Source: Paraburkholderia largidicola (GTDB lineage: Bacteria > Pseudomonadota > Gammaproteobacteria > Burkholderiales > Burkholderiaceae). Taken from it: DNA of 64,000 nt. Within the stretch, counting starts at the first letter, position 1. The number at the start of each line of letters is the position of its first letter. The position numbers and the translations under genes were made by a program. This document shows, in pieces, positions 56,098-64,000 of this stretch. Where the stretch lies: assembly GCF_013426895.1 (NCBI RefSeq), contig NZ_AP023174.1, positions 620,001 to 684,000 on the forward strand, given 5' to 3'. The notes under the pieces were generated by a model that made no database searches, had not been told where the DNA came from, and worked only from the letters and a program-made list of their open reading frames with translations.

Positions 56098-57777
56098 GTG
56101 TCGAACGAGACTCTTCTGTGTGCAGCACTCGCGGGTCCGCGCGAGTCGATGGAATATGACGTGGTGATCGTCGGCGGAGGCCCGGCGGGTCTAGCTGCTG
56201 CGATCAGACTCAAGCAGCGTGCCGTGGAGAAAGGCGTCGAGATTGGCGTTTGTGTGCTCGAAAAAGGCTCGGAGATCGGCGCGCATATTCTGTCGGGCGC
56301 GGTGATGGACCCGCGTGCGCTTTGTGAGCTGATCCCCGACTGGAAGGATAAGGGCGCGCCTTTGAACGTCGAAGTGACGGAAGACCGCTTTTTGTTTCTC
56401 TCCGAAACGGGCGCGAAATCGGTGCCGAACTGGGCGCTGCCGGACAACTTCAAGAATCACGGCAACTACGTGATCAGTCTCGCGAACGTCACGCGCTGGC
56501 TCGGGCAACAAGCTGAAGCGCTGGGCGTCGAGATTTTTCCGGGTTTTGCTGCCGCTGAAGTGCTGTACAACGAAGATGGCTCGGTCAAGGGCGTTGCGAC
56601 GGGCAATCTGGGCATCGGCAAGGACGGCGAGCCGACCGAGAACTTCCAGCTCGGCATGGAACTGCACGCGAAGTACACGCTGTTCTGCGAAGGCGCGCGC
56701 GGGCATCTCGGCCGCCAACTGTCGGACAAGTTCAAGCTGCGCGACGGCGCCGATCCGCAGGTGTATGGCATCGGCATCAAGGAACTGTGGGAAATCGATC
56801 CGGCGAAGCACAAGCCCGGCCTCGTGATCCACACGGCCGGCTGGCCGCTCGATACGCAGACTTACGGCGGCTCGTTCCTCTATCACATCGACAATAACCA
56901 GGTGATGGTGGGCTTTGTCGTCGGCCTGGGCTATTCGAATCCGTATCTGTCGCCGTTCGAGGAATTCCAGCGCTACAAGACGCACCCTGAGATCCGCAAG
57001 TTCCTCGAAGGCGGCAAGCGCGTGTCGTACGGCGCGCGCGCGATTACGGCAGGCGGCCTGCTGTCGCTGCCGAAGCTCGCTTTCCCGGGCGGCGCACTCG
57101 TTGGCGACGACGCAGGCTTCCTGAACGCGTCGCGGATCAAGGGCTCGCACGCGGCAATCAAGACAGGCATGCTCGCCGCCGATGCCGCATTCGAGGCCGT
57201 GCAGGCAGGCCGCCATAACGACGAACTGACCGCATATCCCGAATCGTTCAGAGCATCATGGATGCACACGGAGTTGCATAAAGCGCGCAACTTCAAGCAG
57301 TGGATGAGCAAGGGCCTGTATCTCGGCACGCTGATGGTCGGCATCGAACAGAAGCTGCTGGGCGGCAATGTGCCGTGGACGCTGCATCACCAGCACTGGG
57401 ATCACGAGATGCTCAAACCGGCATCGCAGTGCACGCCGATCGAGTATCCGAAGCCGGATGGCAAGCTGACGTTCGACCGTCTCTCGTCGGTGTTCATCTC
57501 GAACACGAATCACGAAGAGAATCAGCCTGCACACCTGACGCTCAAGGACGCGAGCATTCCCATCACCCTGAATCTGCAAACCTACGCCGGTCCGGAAGCG
57601 CGTTTCTGCCCGGCGGGTGTCTACGAGTTCGTCAAAACCGAAGAAGACGAAGACCGTTTGCAGATCAATGCGCAGAACTGCGTCCACTGCAAGACCTGCG
57701 ATATCAAGGACCCGACACAGAACATCGTGTGGGTGACGCCCGAAGGCGGCGGCGGTCCGAACTATCCGAACATGTGA
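56098..57777 (+). CDS. Electron transfer flavoprotein-ubiquinone oxidoreductase
   Basis: 559-residue membrane-associated FAD and 4Fe-4S protein that passes electrons from ETF to ubiquinone. The FAD motif is [21 protein letters not shown]. The C-terminal cluster Cys are in CPAGVYEF and [16 protein letters not shown]. The GTG at 56098 is preceded by GGAGACGCG; an ATG at 56149 (MEYDVV) is possible but would drop the family's usual PRESMEYD lead. It completes the EtfBA route of the island. Confidence 0.93.
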   Translation: MSNETLLCAALAGPRESMEYDVVIVGGGPAGLAAAIRLKQRAVEKGVEIGVCVLEKGSEIGAHILSGAVMDPRALCELIPDWKDKGAPLNVEVTEDRFLFLSETGAKSVPNWALPDNFKNHGNYVISLANVTRWLGQQAEALGVEIFPGFAAAEVLYNEDGSVKGVATGNLGIGKDGEPTENFQLGMELHAKYTLFCEGARGHLGRQLSDKFKLRDGADPQVYGIGIKELWEIDPAKHKPGLVIHTAGWPLDTQTYGGSFLYHIDNNQVMVGFVVGLGYSNPYLSPFEEFQRYKTHPEIRKFLEGGKRVSYGARAITAGGLLSLPKLAFPGGALVGDDAGFLNASRIKGSHAAIKTGMLAADAAFEAVQAGRHNDELTAYPESFRASWMHTELHKARNFKQWMSKGLYLGTLMVGIEQKLLGGNVPWTLHHQHWDHEMLKPASQCTPIEYPKPDGKLTFDRLSSVFISNTNHEENQPAHLTLKDASIPITLNLQTYAGPEARFCPAGVYEFVKTEEDEDRLQINAQNCVHCKTCDIKDPTQNIVWVTPEGGGGPNYPNM

Positions 57778-57801
57778 CGCACGCTGCGTGGTCAGCAAAG
57801 C

Positions 57802-57829
57802 AAAACGCCGCTCGAACGAGCGGCGTTTT
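57802..57829. terminator. Bidirectional terminator between ETF-QO and the NYN gene
   Basis: AAAACGCCGCTC / GAGCGGCGTTTT stem with a 4-base loop. Confidence 0.85.
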
Positions 57830-57844
57830 CACATACAGCGTCAC

Positions 57845-59161
57845 TCACTCCGCGTCATTGGCCGACTCGGTCTTGCGAGGACGGCGGCTGCGCGCCGTGG
57901 ATTTGCGCGAGGGCTTCTTCTTCGCAGCGGGCGCTTCCGTCGCGGGATGTTCCGCTTCGGGCGCAGGCGCGTGAGCCTCGGGTACCGCGACCTGTTCCGG
58001 GACATGCTGCGTATCCGCAGCCAGCGACGAATCCGCTTCGCCTTCGGTTGCTTCCCCGCGTTCCGTTTTCTTCTTCGCTCGCTTCGCAGCAGGCTTGCGC
58101 GTGCCGCGTCCCTTGCGGCGCGTGTCGCTCTTGCCGGCGTCCGCGTGACCGGTCGATACGGCTTGCGGCGCATCCTCGAACGGCTGCTCGGCGGGCACAT
58201 CCTCTTCGACGGAAGCCGTGACAGTCGCTTCCTCCAGACCGACGATCTCGGCGGCAGCGGGCATGGCCGCCCATTCGTCACCTGACTCGCGAGCGGTCAC
58301 GACGTCGGCCGTCGCAGCGACACCGGACGACGCGCTGCGATACACGAACGTGCCCGACTTCTCATCGCGGCCCACTTCGAGCAGCCCGCGCGACTGCGCT
58401 TCTTCGAGCAGATTGCCGAAAGCACGGAAACCGTAGTACGTCTCGTTGAAATCGGGCTTGCGGCGCTTGATCGCGTTCTTCAGCACCGATGCCCAGATCT
58501 TGCCGCTATCGCCGCGCTCCGACGCGAGCGCATCGAAGGTCTGCACGGCGAGTTCGACCGCTTTGGTCTTGCGCGTTTCCAGGTCTTCCTTGCGCTTCTC
58601 GCCCTCGGATGCGCGTTTCGTCGCCTGTTGGGCCGCCTGCTGCGCGGCCTTGGCGCTGTCGCGCTTCGCGGCGGCGCGCTGGCTCTCGCGCACGAGGTCG
58701 TCATAGAAGATGAATTCGTCGCAATTGGCCGTCAGCAGATCCGACGTCGAGCGCTGTACGCCCACGCCGATCACCTGCTTCGCGTTTTCGCGCAGCTTCG
58801 ACACGAGCGGCGAAAAATCCGAATCGCCGCTGATGATGACAAACGTATTGACGTGCGACTTCGTATAGCAGAGGTCGAGTGCATCGACGACGAGGCGAAT
58901 GTCCGCGGAATTCTTGCCCGACTGCCGCACGTGCGGAATTTCGATCAGCTCGAAGTTCGCTTCGTGCATTGCGGCCTTGAAGCCCTTGTAGCGGTCCCAG
59001 TCGCAGTACGCCTTCTTCACGACGATGCTGCCTTTCAACAGCAACCGCTCGAGGACCAGCTTGATGTCGAATTTTTCGTATTTCGCGTCGCGTACGCCGA
59101 GCGCGACGTTTTCGAAATCACAGAACAGCGCCATGCTGACGGTATCCTGGGATGACGCCAT
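57845..59161 (-). CDS. NYN domain protein with LOTUS/OST-HTH-like domain
   Basis: 438 residues. The N-terminal NYN (PIN-like) domain (about 8-150) has ALFCDFENVALG, KNSADIRLVVDALDLCY and ISGDSDFSPLVSKLRE with the acidic residues of a metal-dependent RNase. An OST-HTH/LOTUS region follows (about 205-275: ASVLKNAIKRRKPDFNETYYGFRAFGNLLEEA). The C-terminus is long and Lys/Arg/Ala/Glu-rich, disordered in appearance. It probably binds and cuts RNA. The ATG at 59161 has GGAGAAG before it. Confidence 0.85.
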   Translation of the reverse strand: MASSQDTVSMALFCDFENVALGVRDAKYEKFDIKLVLERLLLKGSIVVKKAYCDWDRYKGFKAAMHEANFELIEIPHVRQSGKNSADIRLVVDALDLCYTKSHVNTFVIISGDSDFSPLVSKLRENAKQVIGVGVQRSTSDLLTANCDEFIFYDDLVRESQRAAAKRDSAKAAQQAAQQATKRASEGEKRKEDLETRKTKAVELAVQTFDALASERGDSGKIWASVLKNAIKRRKPDFNETYYGFRAFGNLLEEAQSRGLLEVGRDEKSGTFVYRSASSGVAATADVVTARESGDEWAAMPAAAEIVGLEEATVTASVEEDVPAEQPFEDAPQAVSTGHADAGKSDTRRKGRGTRKPAAKRAKKKTERGEATEGEADSSLAADTQHVPEQVAVPEAHAPAPEAEHPATEAPAAKKKPSRKSTARSRRPRKTESANDAE

Positions 59162-59248
59162 ATGCTTCTCCAATGAAGTGCAGGCTCGATCGTCTCACAC
59201 AACGCGGTGCTGATCGAGGTTTTGCACGACGATCGGCCTGCAATGCAC

Positions 59249-59848
59249 TCAGGCGCCGCCGAACGTCCCTGTTTCGGCAGCGGCGCTGATGAATTCCTCT
59301 GTCGAACGCACGAAGCCCATGCGCGGGAAGATATGTTCGATGGGAAAAGCATGCGTGTCGCCCGACAGGCCCGACATTGCGTCTTCGAGGAAGATCAGTT
59401 CGTAGCCCTGGTCGAAGGCCGCGCGCGCTGTCGACTCGACCCCGAAGTTCGTCGCAATGCCCGTCAGCGCGATGGTGCGGATATGACGGCGTCGCAATTG
59501 CTGTTCCAGATCGGTGCCGTAGAACGCGCCGAACTGGCGCTTCGTCACGACGAGATCGCCGGCCTGCACATTGCACTCGGGCACGAGGTCCGATGCCTGC
59601 GGCGGCGGAGCGGGCGCATCGCGCGGACGCAGTGGCGCATCGGCGGGCAACGACAGCAATTGTGCGACATCGACGCGCACGAACACGACCGTGCCGCCCG
59701 CTGCGCGCAGTGCATCGGCGGCGCGCACGGAACGCGCGACGACATCGGCAGCGGAATGCGGCGCCAGTTGCCGGCCGACATTGCTGTGCTGCAGATCGAT
59801 CAGCACGATAGCGGTGCTGCGCGGATCGATGGAAAGCGCTTGCGCCAT
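59249..59848 (-). CDS. Isochorismatase-fold hydrolase without the usual Cys
   Basis: 199 residues of the cysteine hydrolase/isochorismatase fold. Asp 18 (VLIDLQ) and Lys 103 (VVTKRQFGAF) are present, but the usual nucleophile position reads TNFGVESTAR, with Gly 136 where CVxxTAR enzymes have Cys. Cys-less members such as true isochorismatases are known, so it may act on an ether-type substrate or be inactive. It is divergent from a TetR gene, 48 bp apart. Confidence 0.85.
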   Translation of the reverse strand: MAQALSIDPRSTAIVLIDLQHSNVGRQLAPHSAADVVARSVRAADALRAAGGTVVFVRVDVAQLLSLPADAPLRPRDAPAPPPQASDLVPECNVQAGDLVVTKRQFGAFYGTDLEQQLRRRHIRTIALTGIATNFGVESTARAAFDQGYELIFLEDAMSGLSGDTHAFPIEHIFPRMGFVRSTEEFISAAAETGTFGGA

Positions 59849-59857
59849 ATGTCACCT

Positions 59858-59880
59858 ATATGTGAGGATGCCCTCATGTC
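59858..59880. promoter_or_regulatory. Candidate TetR operator
   Basis: Inverted repeat TGAGG-ATGC-CCTCA (59863-59876) in the 48-bp gap between the hydrolase and the TetR-family gene. Binding here would control both. Confidence 0.5.
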
Positions 59881-59896
59881 ATGATAGGCGGTAAAC

Positions 59897-60508
59897 ATGA
59901 GTCTGTCCTCAGATCATCCAAAAGTGCGGCGCATTCCCCAGCAGGAGCGCGCGGCAAGGCGCGTCGATGCGCTGCTCGACGCCGCCGGCGACGTGATCGC
60001 GGAGCGCGGTTTCGACGCCGCGACGATGACGGCGATCGCGGAGCGCGCGGGCGCGTCGATTGGTGCCGTCTATCAATACTTTCCGAACAAGGATGCGCTC
60101 GTTTTCGCGCTGCGCACGCGCTATGGCGATGAAATGGACGCGCAATGGCGCGCGCTGGGTGAAGCGGCGCACGAATGGAGCGTCGACGAACTGGTCGAGC
60201 GCCTCTTCGCGCTGATGATCGATTTCATCGCGGCGCGGCCCGCGTATTTGCCGCTATTGTCGGTGACGCTGAATTTCAGGCGCGATGCGGCCGCGCGCAA
60301 CCGCTTGCGCGGCCGCTTCGCCGAACTGTTTCAGCGCTACAGTCCGGCGTTATCGGACGACGACGCGTTCCGCGTCGCCGAGGTCACGCTGCAGGTCGTG
60401 AAAAGCCTGAATCCGCTTTACGCAGCCGCGAAGCCGAAAGATCGCAAGGCGCTGGTCGACGAGTACAGGCTGGTCGTTTCGTCGTATCTCGCCGCGCGCC
60501 TGCGCTAA
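59897..60508 (+). CDS. TetR-family transcriptional regulator
   Basis: 203 residues. An N-terminal HTH (about 10-60) has RVDALLDAAGDVIAERGFDAATMTAIAERAGASIGAVYQYFPNKDAL. The rest is a variable ligand-binding domain. Its position suggests control of the divergent hydrolase and of itself. Confidence 0.92.
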   Translation: MSLSSDHPKVRRIPQQERAARRVDALLDAAGDVIAERGFDAATMTAIAERAGASIGAVYQYFPNKDALVFALRTRYGDEMDAQWRALGEAAHEWSVDELVERLFALMIDFIAARPAYLPLLSVTLNFRRDAAARNRLRGRFAELFQRYSPALSDDDAFRVAEVTLQVVKSLNPLYAAAKPKDRKALVDEYRLVVSSYLAARLR

Positions 60509-60524
60509 GCGCGAGAAGAAAACG

Positions 60525-61178
60525 CTACATCGCGCTGTGTGCCGCTTCGGTTACAGCAGGCACGCGTGTCGTCAGCACGTCGTCGACGAGGCCATAGGCT
60601 CTCGCCGCATCCGCTGACATGAAGTTGTCACGATCCGTGTCCTTCTCGATCTGCGCGATGCTCCGGCCCGTTCTTTCCGCGAGCACGCTGTTCAGGCGCT
60701 CGCGCAGATACAGCACTTCCTTCGCCTGGATCTCCACGTCCGACGCCGTGCCCTGGCCGCCGCCCGAGGGCTGATGGATCATGATGCGCGCGTTCGGCAA
60801 CGCAAAGCGCTTGCCGGGCGCGCCCGCCGCGAGCAGAAACGTGCCCATGCTGGCCGCGAAGCCCGTGCAGAGCGTCGATACGTCGGGCTTGATGAACTGC
60901 ATCGTGTCGAAGATCGCGAGGCCGTCGTAGACCGAGCCGCCCGGCGAGTTGATGTAAAAAGAAATATCCTTGTCAGGGTTCTCCGATTCGAGAAACAGCA
61001 ACTGCGCGACGATCAGGCTTGCCGACTGGTCGTTGACCGGGCCGACCAGAAACACGATCCGCTCGCGCAGCAGGCGCGAATAGATGTCGTAGGCGCGTTC
61101 GCCGCGTCCCGATTGCTCGATGACGGTCGGCACGAAGTTGAAGCCGGACGCGGCGGGTGAAGTGAAGTGTCGGTGCAT
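60525..61178 (-). CDS. clpP: ATP-dependent Clp protease proteolytic subunit (second copy type)
   Basis: 217 residues. Ser 110 (GFAASMG), His 135 (MIHQPSGG) and Asp 184 form the triad. It stands alone, not with clpX and tig, so it is probably an extra clpP rather than the housekeeping one, which would be elsewhere. An N-terminal lead of about 10 residues more than E. coli is seen. The ATG at 61178 follows GAGGAAC. Three tandem copies of a TGAAAAGACCCG-like unit precede it on the plus strand (61198-61230). Confidence 0.9.
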   Translation of the reverse strand: MHRHFTSPAASGFNFVPTVIEQSGRGERAYDIYSRLLRERIVFLVGPVNDQSASLIVAQLLFLESENPDKDISFYINSPGGSVYDGLAIFDTMQFIKPDVSTLCTGFAASMGTFLLAAGAPGKRFALPNARIMIHQPSGGGQGTASDVEIQAKEVLYLRERLNSVLAERTGRSIAQIEKDTDRDNFMSADAARAYGLVDDVLTTRVPAVTEAAHSAM

Positions 61179-61197
61179 GCGTTCCTCGCTGATTGAC

Positions 61198-61230
61198 TGA
61201 AAAGACCCGTGAAAAGACCCGTGAAAAGGC
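61198..61230. repeat. Short tandem repeat upstream of clpP
   Basis: Three adjacent units of about 12 bp (TGAAAAGACCCG, twice exact and once TGAAAAGGCCCG) lie in the leader of the minus-strand clpP. Confidence 0.75.
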
Positions 61231-61362
61231 CCGCACGAGGCGGGTTTCAGTCGCATGACGCGGACGCGCGGCGCGGCGTGACAGAAGAATTTTTGCGTGG
61301 CCCTGTCACATTCCGGGCGGCTGACGCGTCAACCCGGAGACAACGCCACAGGAGCGGCTCGC

Positions 61363-62319
61363 ATGGAAATGAACAGAGACAAGTCGGTGGATTTCGAGGC
61401 GGTGCGCGCGAGGCTCTTCGCGCTCGCGTACCGGATGCTCGGCAGCCGCGCGGAAGCGGAAGACATCGTGCAGGACGCGTGGCTCAAATGGCATGCGGCC
61501 GACGCGAGCGCGCTGCGTTCGTCGGCCGCATGGCTCACGACGATTACGACACACCTCGCGATCGACCGGCTTCGCCATCTGCAGATCGAGCGGGCGACGC
61601 GTTCGGGCGGCTGGATGCCGGAACCGTGGATCGAGAGTCTGGCGCCGTCGGCGGAAGACCTGGCGTTGCAGGCGGTGCAGATGTCATATGGCGTGATGCT
61701 GCTGCTCGAACGGCTGAAGCCCGAGGAGCGCGCGGCATTCGTGCTGCATGAGGCATTCGATTGCGACTACGCGGAGATCGCGAAAATCCTCGCGAAAACG
61801 CCCGCAAATTGCCGGCAGATGGTGCATCGCGCGCGGGAGCGTTTGCAGCGCGAAGGCGTGCCGGCGAAGCGCGCGGATCCCGCCGCGCACGCACGCATCG
61901 TCGAGCGTCTGCGGGCGGCGCTGGAAGCGCAGGATCGCGCGGGGCTCGTGCGGCTCTTCTGCGAGGTGCCGAGCGTGATGAGCGACGCGCCCGACACGGC
62001 CGATGCCGTCGCGACGGCCGAGCAGGCGGCGACCACGCTGTCGATGCGCGGCCGTGGCGACCAGATCGAGACGGTGACGATGAACGGCATGAACGCCGTG
62101 GCATTGATGCGCGATGGAGAGATCGACGCGCTGTTCGATATTTCGATCGACGAAGACGAGCGGATCGTCGCGTTGCGGATCGTGACGGGCGCGCTGCGTC
62201 TGGCGAGCGCGACCCGCGTGTTCGGGCGCGCGGCCATTCTGCAACTGCTGCGGCCCGTCAGCAGGCAGGCCGCGTCAATTACGATGCGCGGCCACTTCCC
62301 AGTTGATATCGACGCATAA
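61363..62319 (+). CDS. ECF sigma factor of the SigJ/ECF41-like type with C-terminal domain
   Basis: 318 residues. Sigma-70 region 2 (about 10-75: FALAYRMLGSRAEAEDIVQDAWLKW) and region 4 (about 110-165: LKPEERAAFVLHEAFDCDYAEIAKIL) are followed by about 130 residues of SnoaL/NTF2-like fold. ECF41-type factors use this tail instead of an anti-sigma factor. The DGGGR/K-type motif I expect in ECF41 is not seen, so SigJ-like is safer. The ATG at 61363 follows AGGAGCGG. Its 3' end overlaps the convergent EAL gene by 45 bp. Confidence 0.88.
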   Translation: MEMNRDKSVDFEAVRARLFALAYRMLGSRAEAEDIVQDAWLKWHAADASALRSSAAWLTTITTHLAIDRLRHLQIERATRSGGWMPEPWIESLAPSAEDLALQAVQMSYGVMLLLERLKPEERAAFVLHEAFDCDYAEIAKILAKTPANCRQMVHRARERLQREGVPAKRADPAAHARIVERLRAALEAQDRAGLVRLFCEVPSVMSDAPDTADAVATAEQAATTLSMRGRGDQIETVTMNGMNAVALMRDGEIDALFDISIDEDERIVALRIVTGALRLASATRVFGRAAILQLLRPVSRQAASITMRGHFPVDIDA

Positions 62320-63561
62320 CACCTGCATGCCGCGCGCGGTTTCCGCCGCGATCGACGCCGTCACGCACAGGTGCGCCTCGTTGATCGACAGATAGGGCGG
62401 CGTCAGATGCACCTGACCGGGCGCGCGCACGGCCTGGATGAAATACGGACGACGTTCCCAGCTTGCGCCTTCCGAATGCAACAGCGGTCGGAAGCGTTTC
62501 GCGCGTTGCGACGCGCGGCCTTGCGGCAGCACGTTGTCGCCGATCTGGCGCCCCGATCCGTCGAGCAGGAAACAGCGCGCCGTTTCGCGCAGTTCGAGCA
62601 GCGGCGCGGTCGCCTCGGCCATCGGCTTGCCTTCTACAAGATGCGTGCTCGCGGCTTCGAGTGCCGTCACGAACGGCGCGAGCCGCTCGGACTGCGCGCG
62701 CTCGCGCGCGGCCACACGCTCGCGCAGCGCTGCCGACAGCTTGTCCATCAGGCTCACAGTCGCCTGACGCGCGACAGGCTCGACGCTCGGGGCGGCGAAG
62801 AACGTGCCCTGCACGAAATCCACATTGCATTCGAGCGCGATCAGCGCGTCGCGTTCGGTCGTGAGGCCGCCCATCAGCACCAGTTGCCCCGATTCATGCA
62901 GCATCGACACGATGCCGGGCAGCACGCGCTCGATATGCGAATGCTCGCTGGCCTGCGCGAGGATGCAGCGGTCGAGCGTGACGATGTCGGGCCGCAGGTT
63001 CCACACACGGTCGATGTTCGAATGCTTCGCGCCGAAGCCGTCGAGCGCGATCAGGAAGCCGGACTTGCGCAGCGCGTCGATGATCTCTGCGAAGCGCGTC
63101 GTTTCGCCGCCTGCCTGCTCGGACACTTCGAGCACCACGCGCTGCGGCGGCAGGCCGAGCGCCTTGAGGCCCGCGAGCAGCGCGTCGCCATAGCTCGTGT
63201 CCATCAGCGCGGCGGGATGCAGGCTCAGGAAAAGCCATTCGTCGTGACTGTCGAACGCGTTGAAGTTGCCCAGATGCAGCGATTCGGCGAGCCGCCCGAG
63301 TTCCAGCAGGTCGCCGCGCCGCGCGGCCTGGGTGAAGACTTCGGCGGACGGCACCTGCTTTTCGTTTTCGTCGTGTGCGCGCAGCGACGCGTGATAGCCG
63401 ATCGCGCGACGGTGCGACACCGAGAAAACCGGCTGAAATACGCTGAAAACCGTGTAGCCGCCATACCGGACGGTGCGGCGGGAGCCTTCGTCGCCCGCTA
63501 CGGGGCGCGGAGGCTGGAAGCCGGGAGGATCGAGTTCGATCATGCTCATCGTGTCGGTCAT
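62275..63561 (-). CDS. Degenerate EAL-domain protein with C-terminal sensor-like region
   Basis: 428 residues. An EAL domain (about 35-275) is recognisable by fold motifs (FQPVFSVSHR, LLELGRLAESLHLGNF, VVLEVSEQAG, LIALDGFGAKHSNIDRVWNLRPDIVTLDR). ExLxR reads YHASLR, and DDFGTG reads LDGFGAKH, so metal-binding residues are lost; phosphodiesterase activity is unlikely. The C-terminal 150 residues resemble a Cache/PDC-like sensor (WERRPYFIQAV, PPYLSINEAHLCVTAS), an unusual order for EAL proteins. The ATG at 63561 or at 63546 is the start. Confidence 0.82.
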   Translation of the reverse strand: MTDTMSMIELDPPGFQPPRPVAGDEGSRRTVRYGGYTVFSVFQPVFSVSHRRAIGYHASLRAHDENEKQVPSAEVFTQAARRGDLLELGRLAESLHLGNFNAFDSHDEWLFLSLHPAALMDTSYGDALLAGLKALGLPPQRVVLEVSEQAGGETTRFAEIIDALRKSGFLIALDGFGAKHSNIDRVWNLRPDIVTLDRCILAQASEHSHIERVLPGIVSMLHESGQLVLMGGLTTERDALIALECNVDFVQGTFFAAPSVEPVARQATVSLMDKLSAALRERVAARERAQSERLAPFVTALEAASTHLVEGKPMAEATAPLLELRETARCFLLDGSGRQIGDNVLPQGRASQRAKRFRPLLHSEGASWERRPYFIQAVRAPGQVHLTPPYLSINEAHLCVTASIAAETARGMQVLCVDINWEVAAHRN

Positions 63562-63842
63562 CGGTTGAGAAGCGAGGCGGGCCGCGCGAGAACGCGCGAA
63601 AGAGTCAAGTTTACAGGATAGGGCAGCAAGAAACATGCGCATGACGAGCCACTACGGCTTTGGCGCCGTGTCGCGCGGATTGCGCTGTGTTTTGCGCCGT
63701 TCCCTCCGCTGTTGCAGCAATTTTGCGCCGGGACAGCCGATGCTGTCATGCTCGCCGTGAGCGAAGCGCACATCGATGGTGCGGCGCGCGCCCCGTTAAG
63801 GTTCCGTCCATGCTGCACGGCGAGCGCTGAATGTCGCGTGCA
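63562..63842. other. Intergenic region, no gene seen
   Basis: 281 bp upstream of the EAL gene and downstream of the MFS fragment. No clear hairpin, repeat or ORF was recognised. Confidence 0.4.
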
Positions 63843-64000
63843 TCACGTGCGTTCCTGCGGATCGGCGCGCCTCGCGGGCTGCCGGATATCGGCCGACAGC
63901 TGAGCAAAGATCCACGACGTCGCCGCCGTGATCAGGCCGACACACAGGAAGGTGGCGTGAAAGGCGGGCAGCGAATTGGCCGCGGTGACGCGCGGCATGA
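63843..64000 (-). CDS. MFS transporter, C-terminal end only (partial)
   Basis: The minus-strand frame ending at 63843 encodes at least 51 residues: TAANSLPAFHATFLCVGLIT and SWIFAQLSAD form a last transmembrane helix with a basic cytosolic tail. This resembles the end of a DHA2/EmrB-type drug transporter. The rest lies beyond the window. Confidence 0.7.
   Translation of the reverse strand, partial: MPRVTAANSLPAFHATFLCVGLITAATSWIFAQLSADIRQPARRADPQERT

Noticed and set aside
61198..61230. Possible CRISPR-like repeat
   Set aside because: Three adjacent 12-bp units without spacers; a simple tandem repeat.

Overview
The window is GC-rich with dense, mostly intact protein-coding genes. Gene content and order (kynBUA divergent from kynR; adk-kdsB-Trm112-lpxK facing xseA; murJ next to rpsT; MalT-type regulator with a hydroxycinnamate-like CoA pathway) point to a beta-proteobacterium of the Burkholderiales, most likely Paraburkholderia. 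The housekeeping genes suggest a primary chromosome. This is judged from remembered families, not from a search. I saw no rRNA, tRNA, CRISPR array, insertion sequence or prophage.

Layout. 1-3.9 kb: end of an SDR gene, then the kynB-kynU-kynA operon (tryptophan to anthranilate) divergent from kynR. 3.9-12.7 kb: single metabolic and repair genes (flavin reductase, msrA, DUF72, cfa, pdxH, tcdA, thioredoxin-TPR, pirin, eamA). 13.5-28.2 kb: envelope and housekeeping genes (amiC, tsaE, queG, ogt, xerD, acyl-CoA ligase, ybaK, plsY, yajQ, murB, argF, rpsT, murJ, sirB1-like). 28.3-35.7 kb: SDR, adk, kdsB, lpxK, xseA, sodB. 35.7-57.8 kb: a large CoA-dependent catabolic island. 57.8-64 kb: NYN nuclease-like protein, isochorismatase-fold hydrolase and TetR regulator, second ClpP, SigJ-type ECF sigma factor, degenerate EAL protein, end of an MFS transporter.

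The catabolic island looks like one regulon. A porin and an MFS transporter would import a substrate. A feruloyl-CoA-synthase-like ligase would activate it. An acyl-CoA dehydrogenase, two hot-dog hydratases, an SDR and an SCP-x type thiolase would shorten the side chain. ETF (etfBA) and ETF-ubiquinone oxidoreductase would pass the electrons to quinone. A CaiB-type CoA transferase, an aldehyde dehydrogenase and a TauD-type dioxygenase complete the set. A 942-residue MalT/LuxR regulator lies inside it. I found the 17-bp inverted repeat CCACCC-N5-GGGTGG, four times perfectly and twice with one or two mismatches, in the four promoter regions that serve these blocks (near 35.89, 46.54, 50.37/50.42 and 55.93/56.02 kb). 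I propose it as the operator of the island; this is the main finding.

Two other features stand out. A long, nearly palindromic, non-coding repeat is present in three copies (117-292, about 12714-13456, about 29181-29884), and its ends abut stop codons. A two-gene toxin/immunity-like pair (39103-40166), with a TAATG overlap and a four-cysteine tail, is inserted inside the catabolic island.
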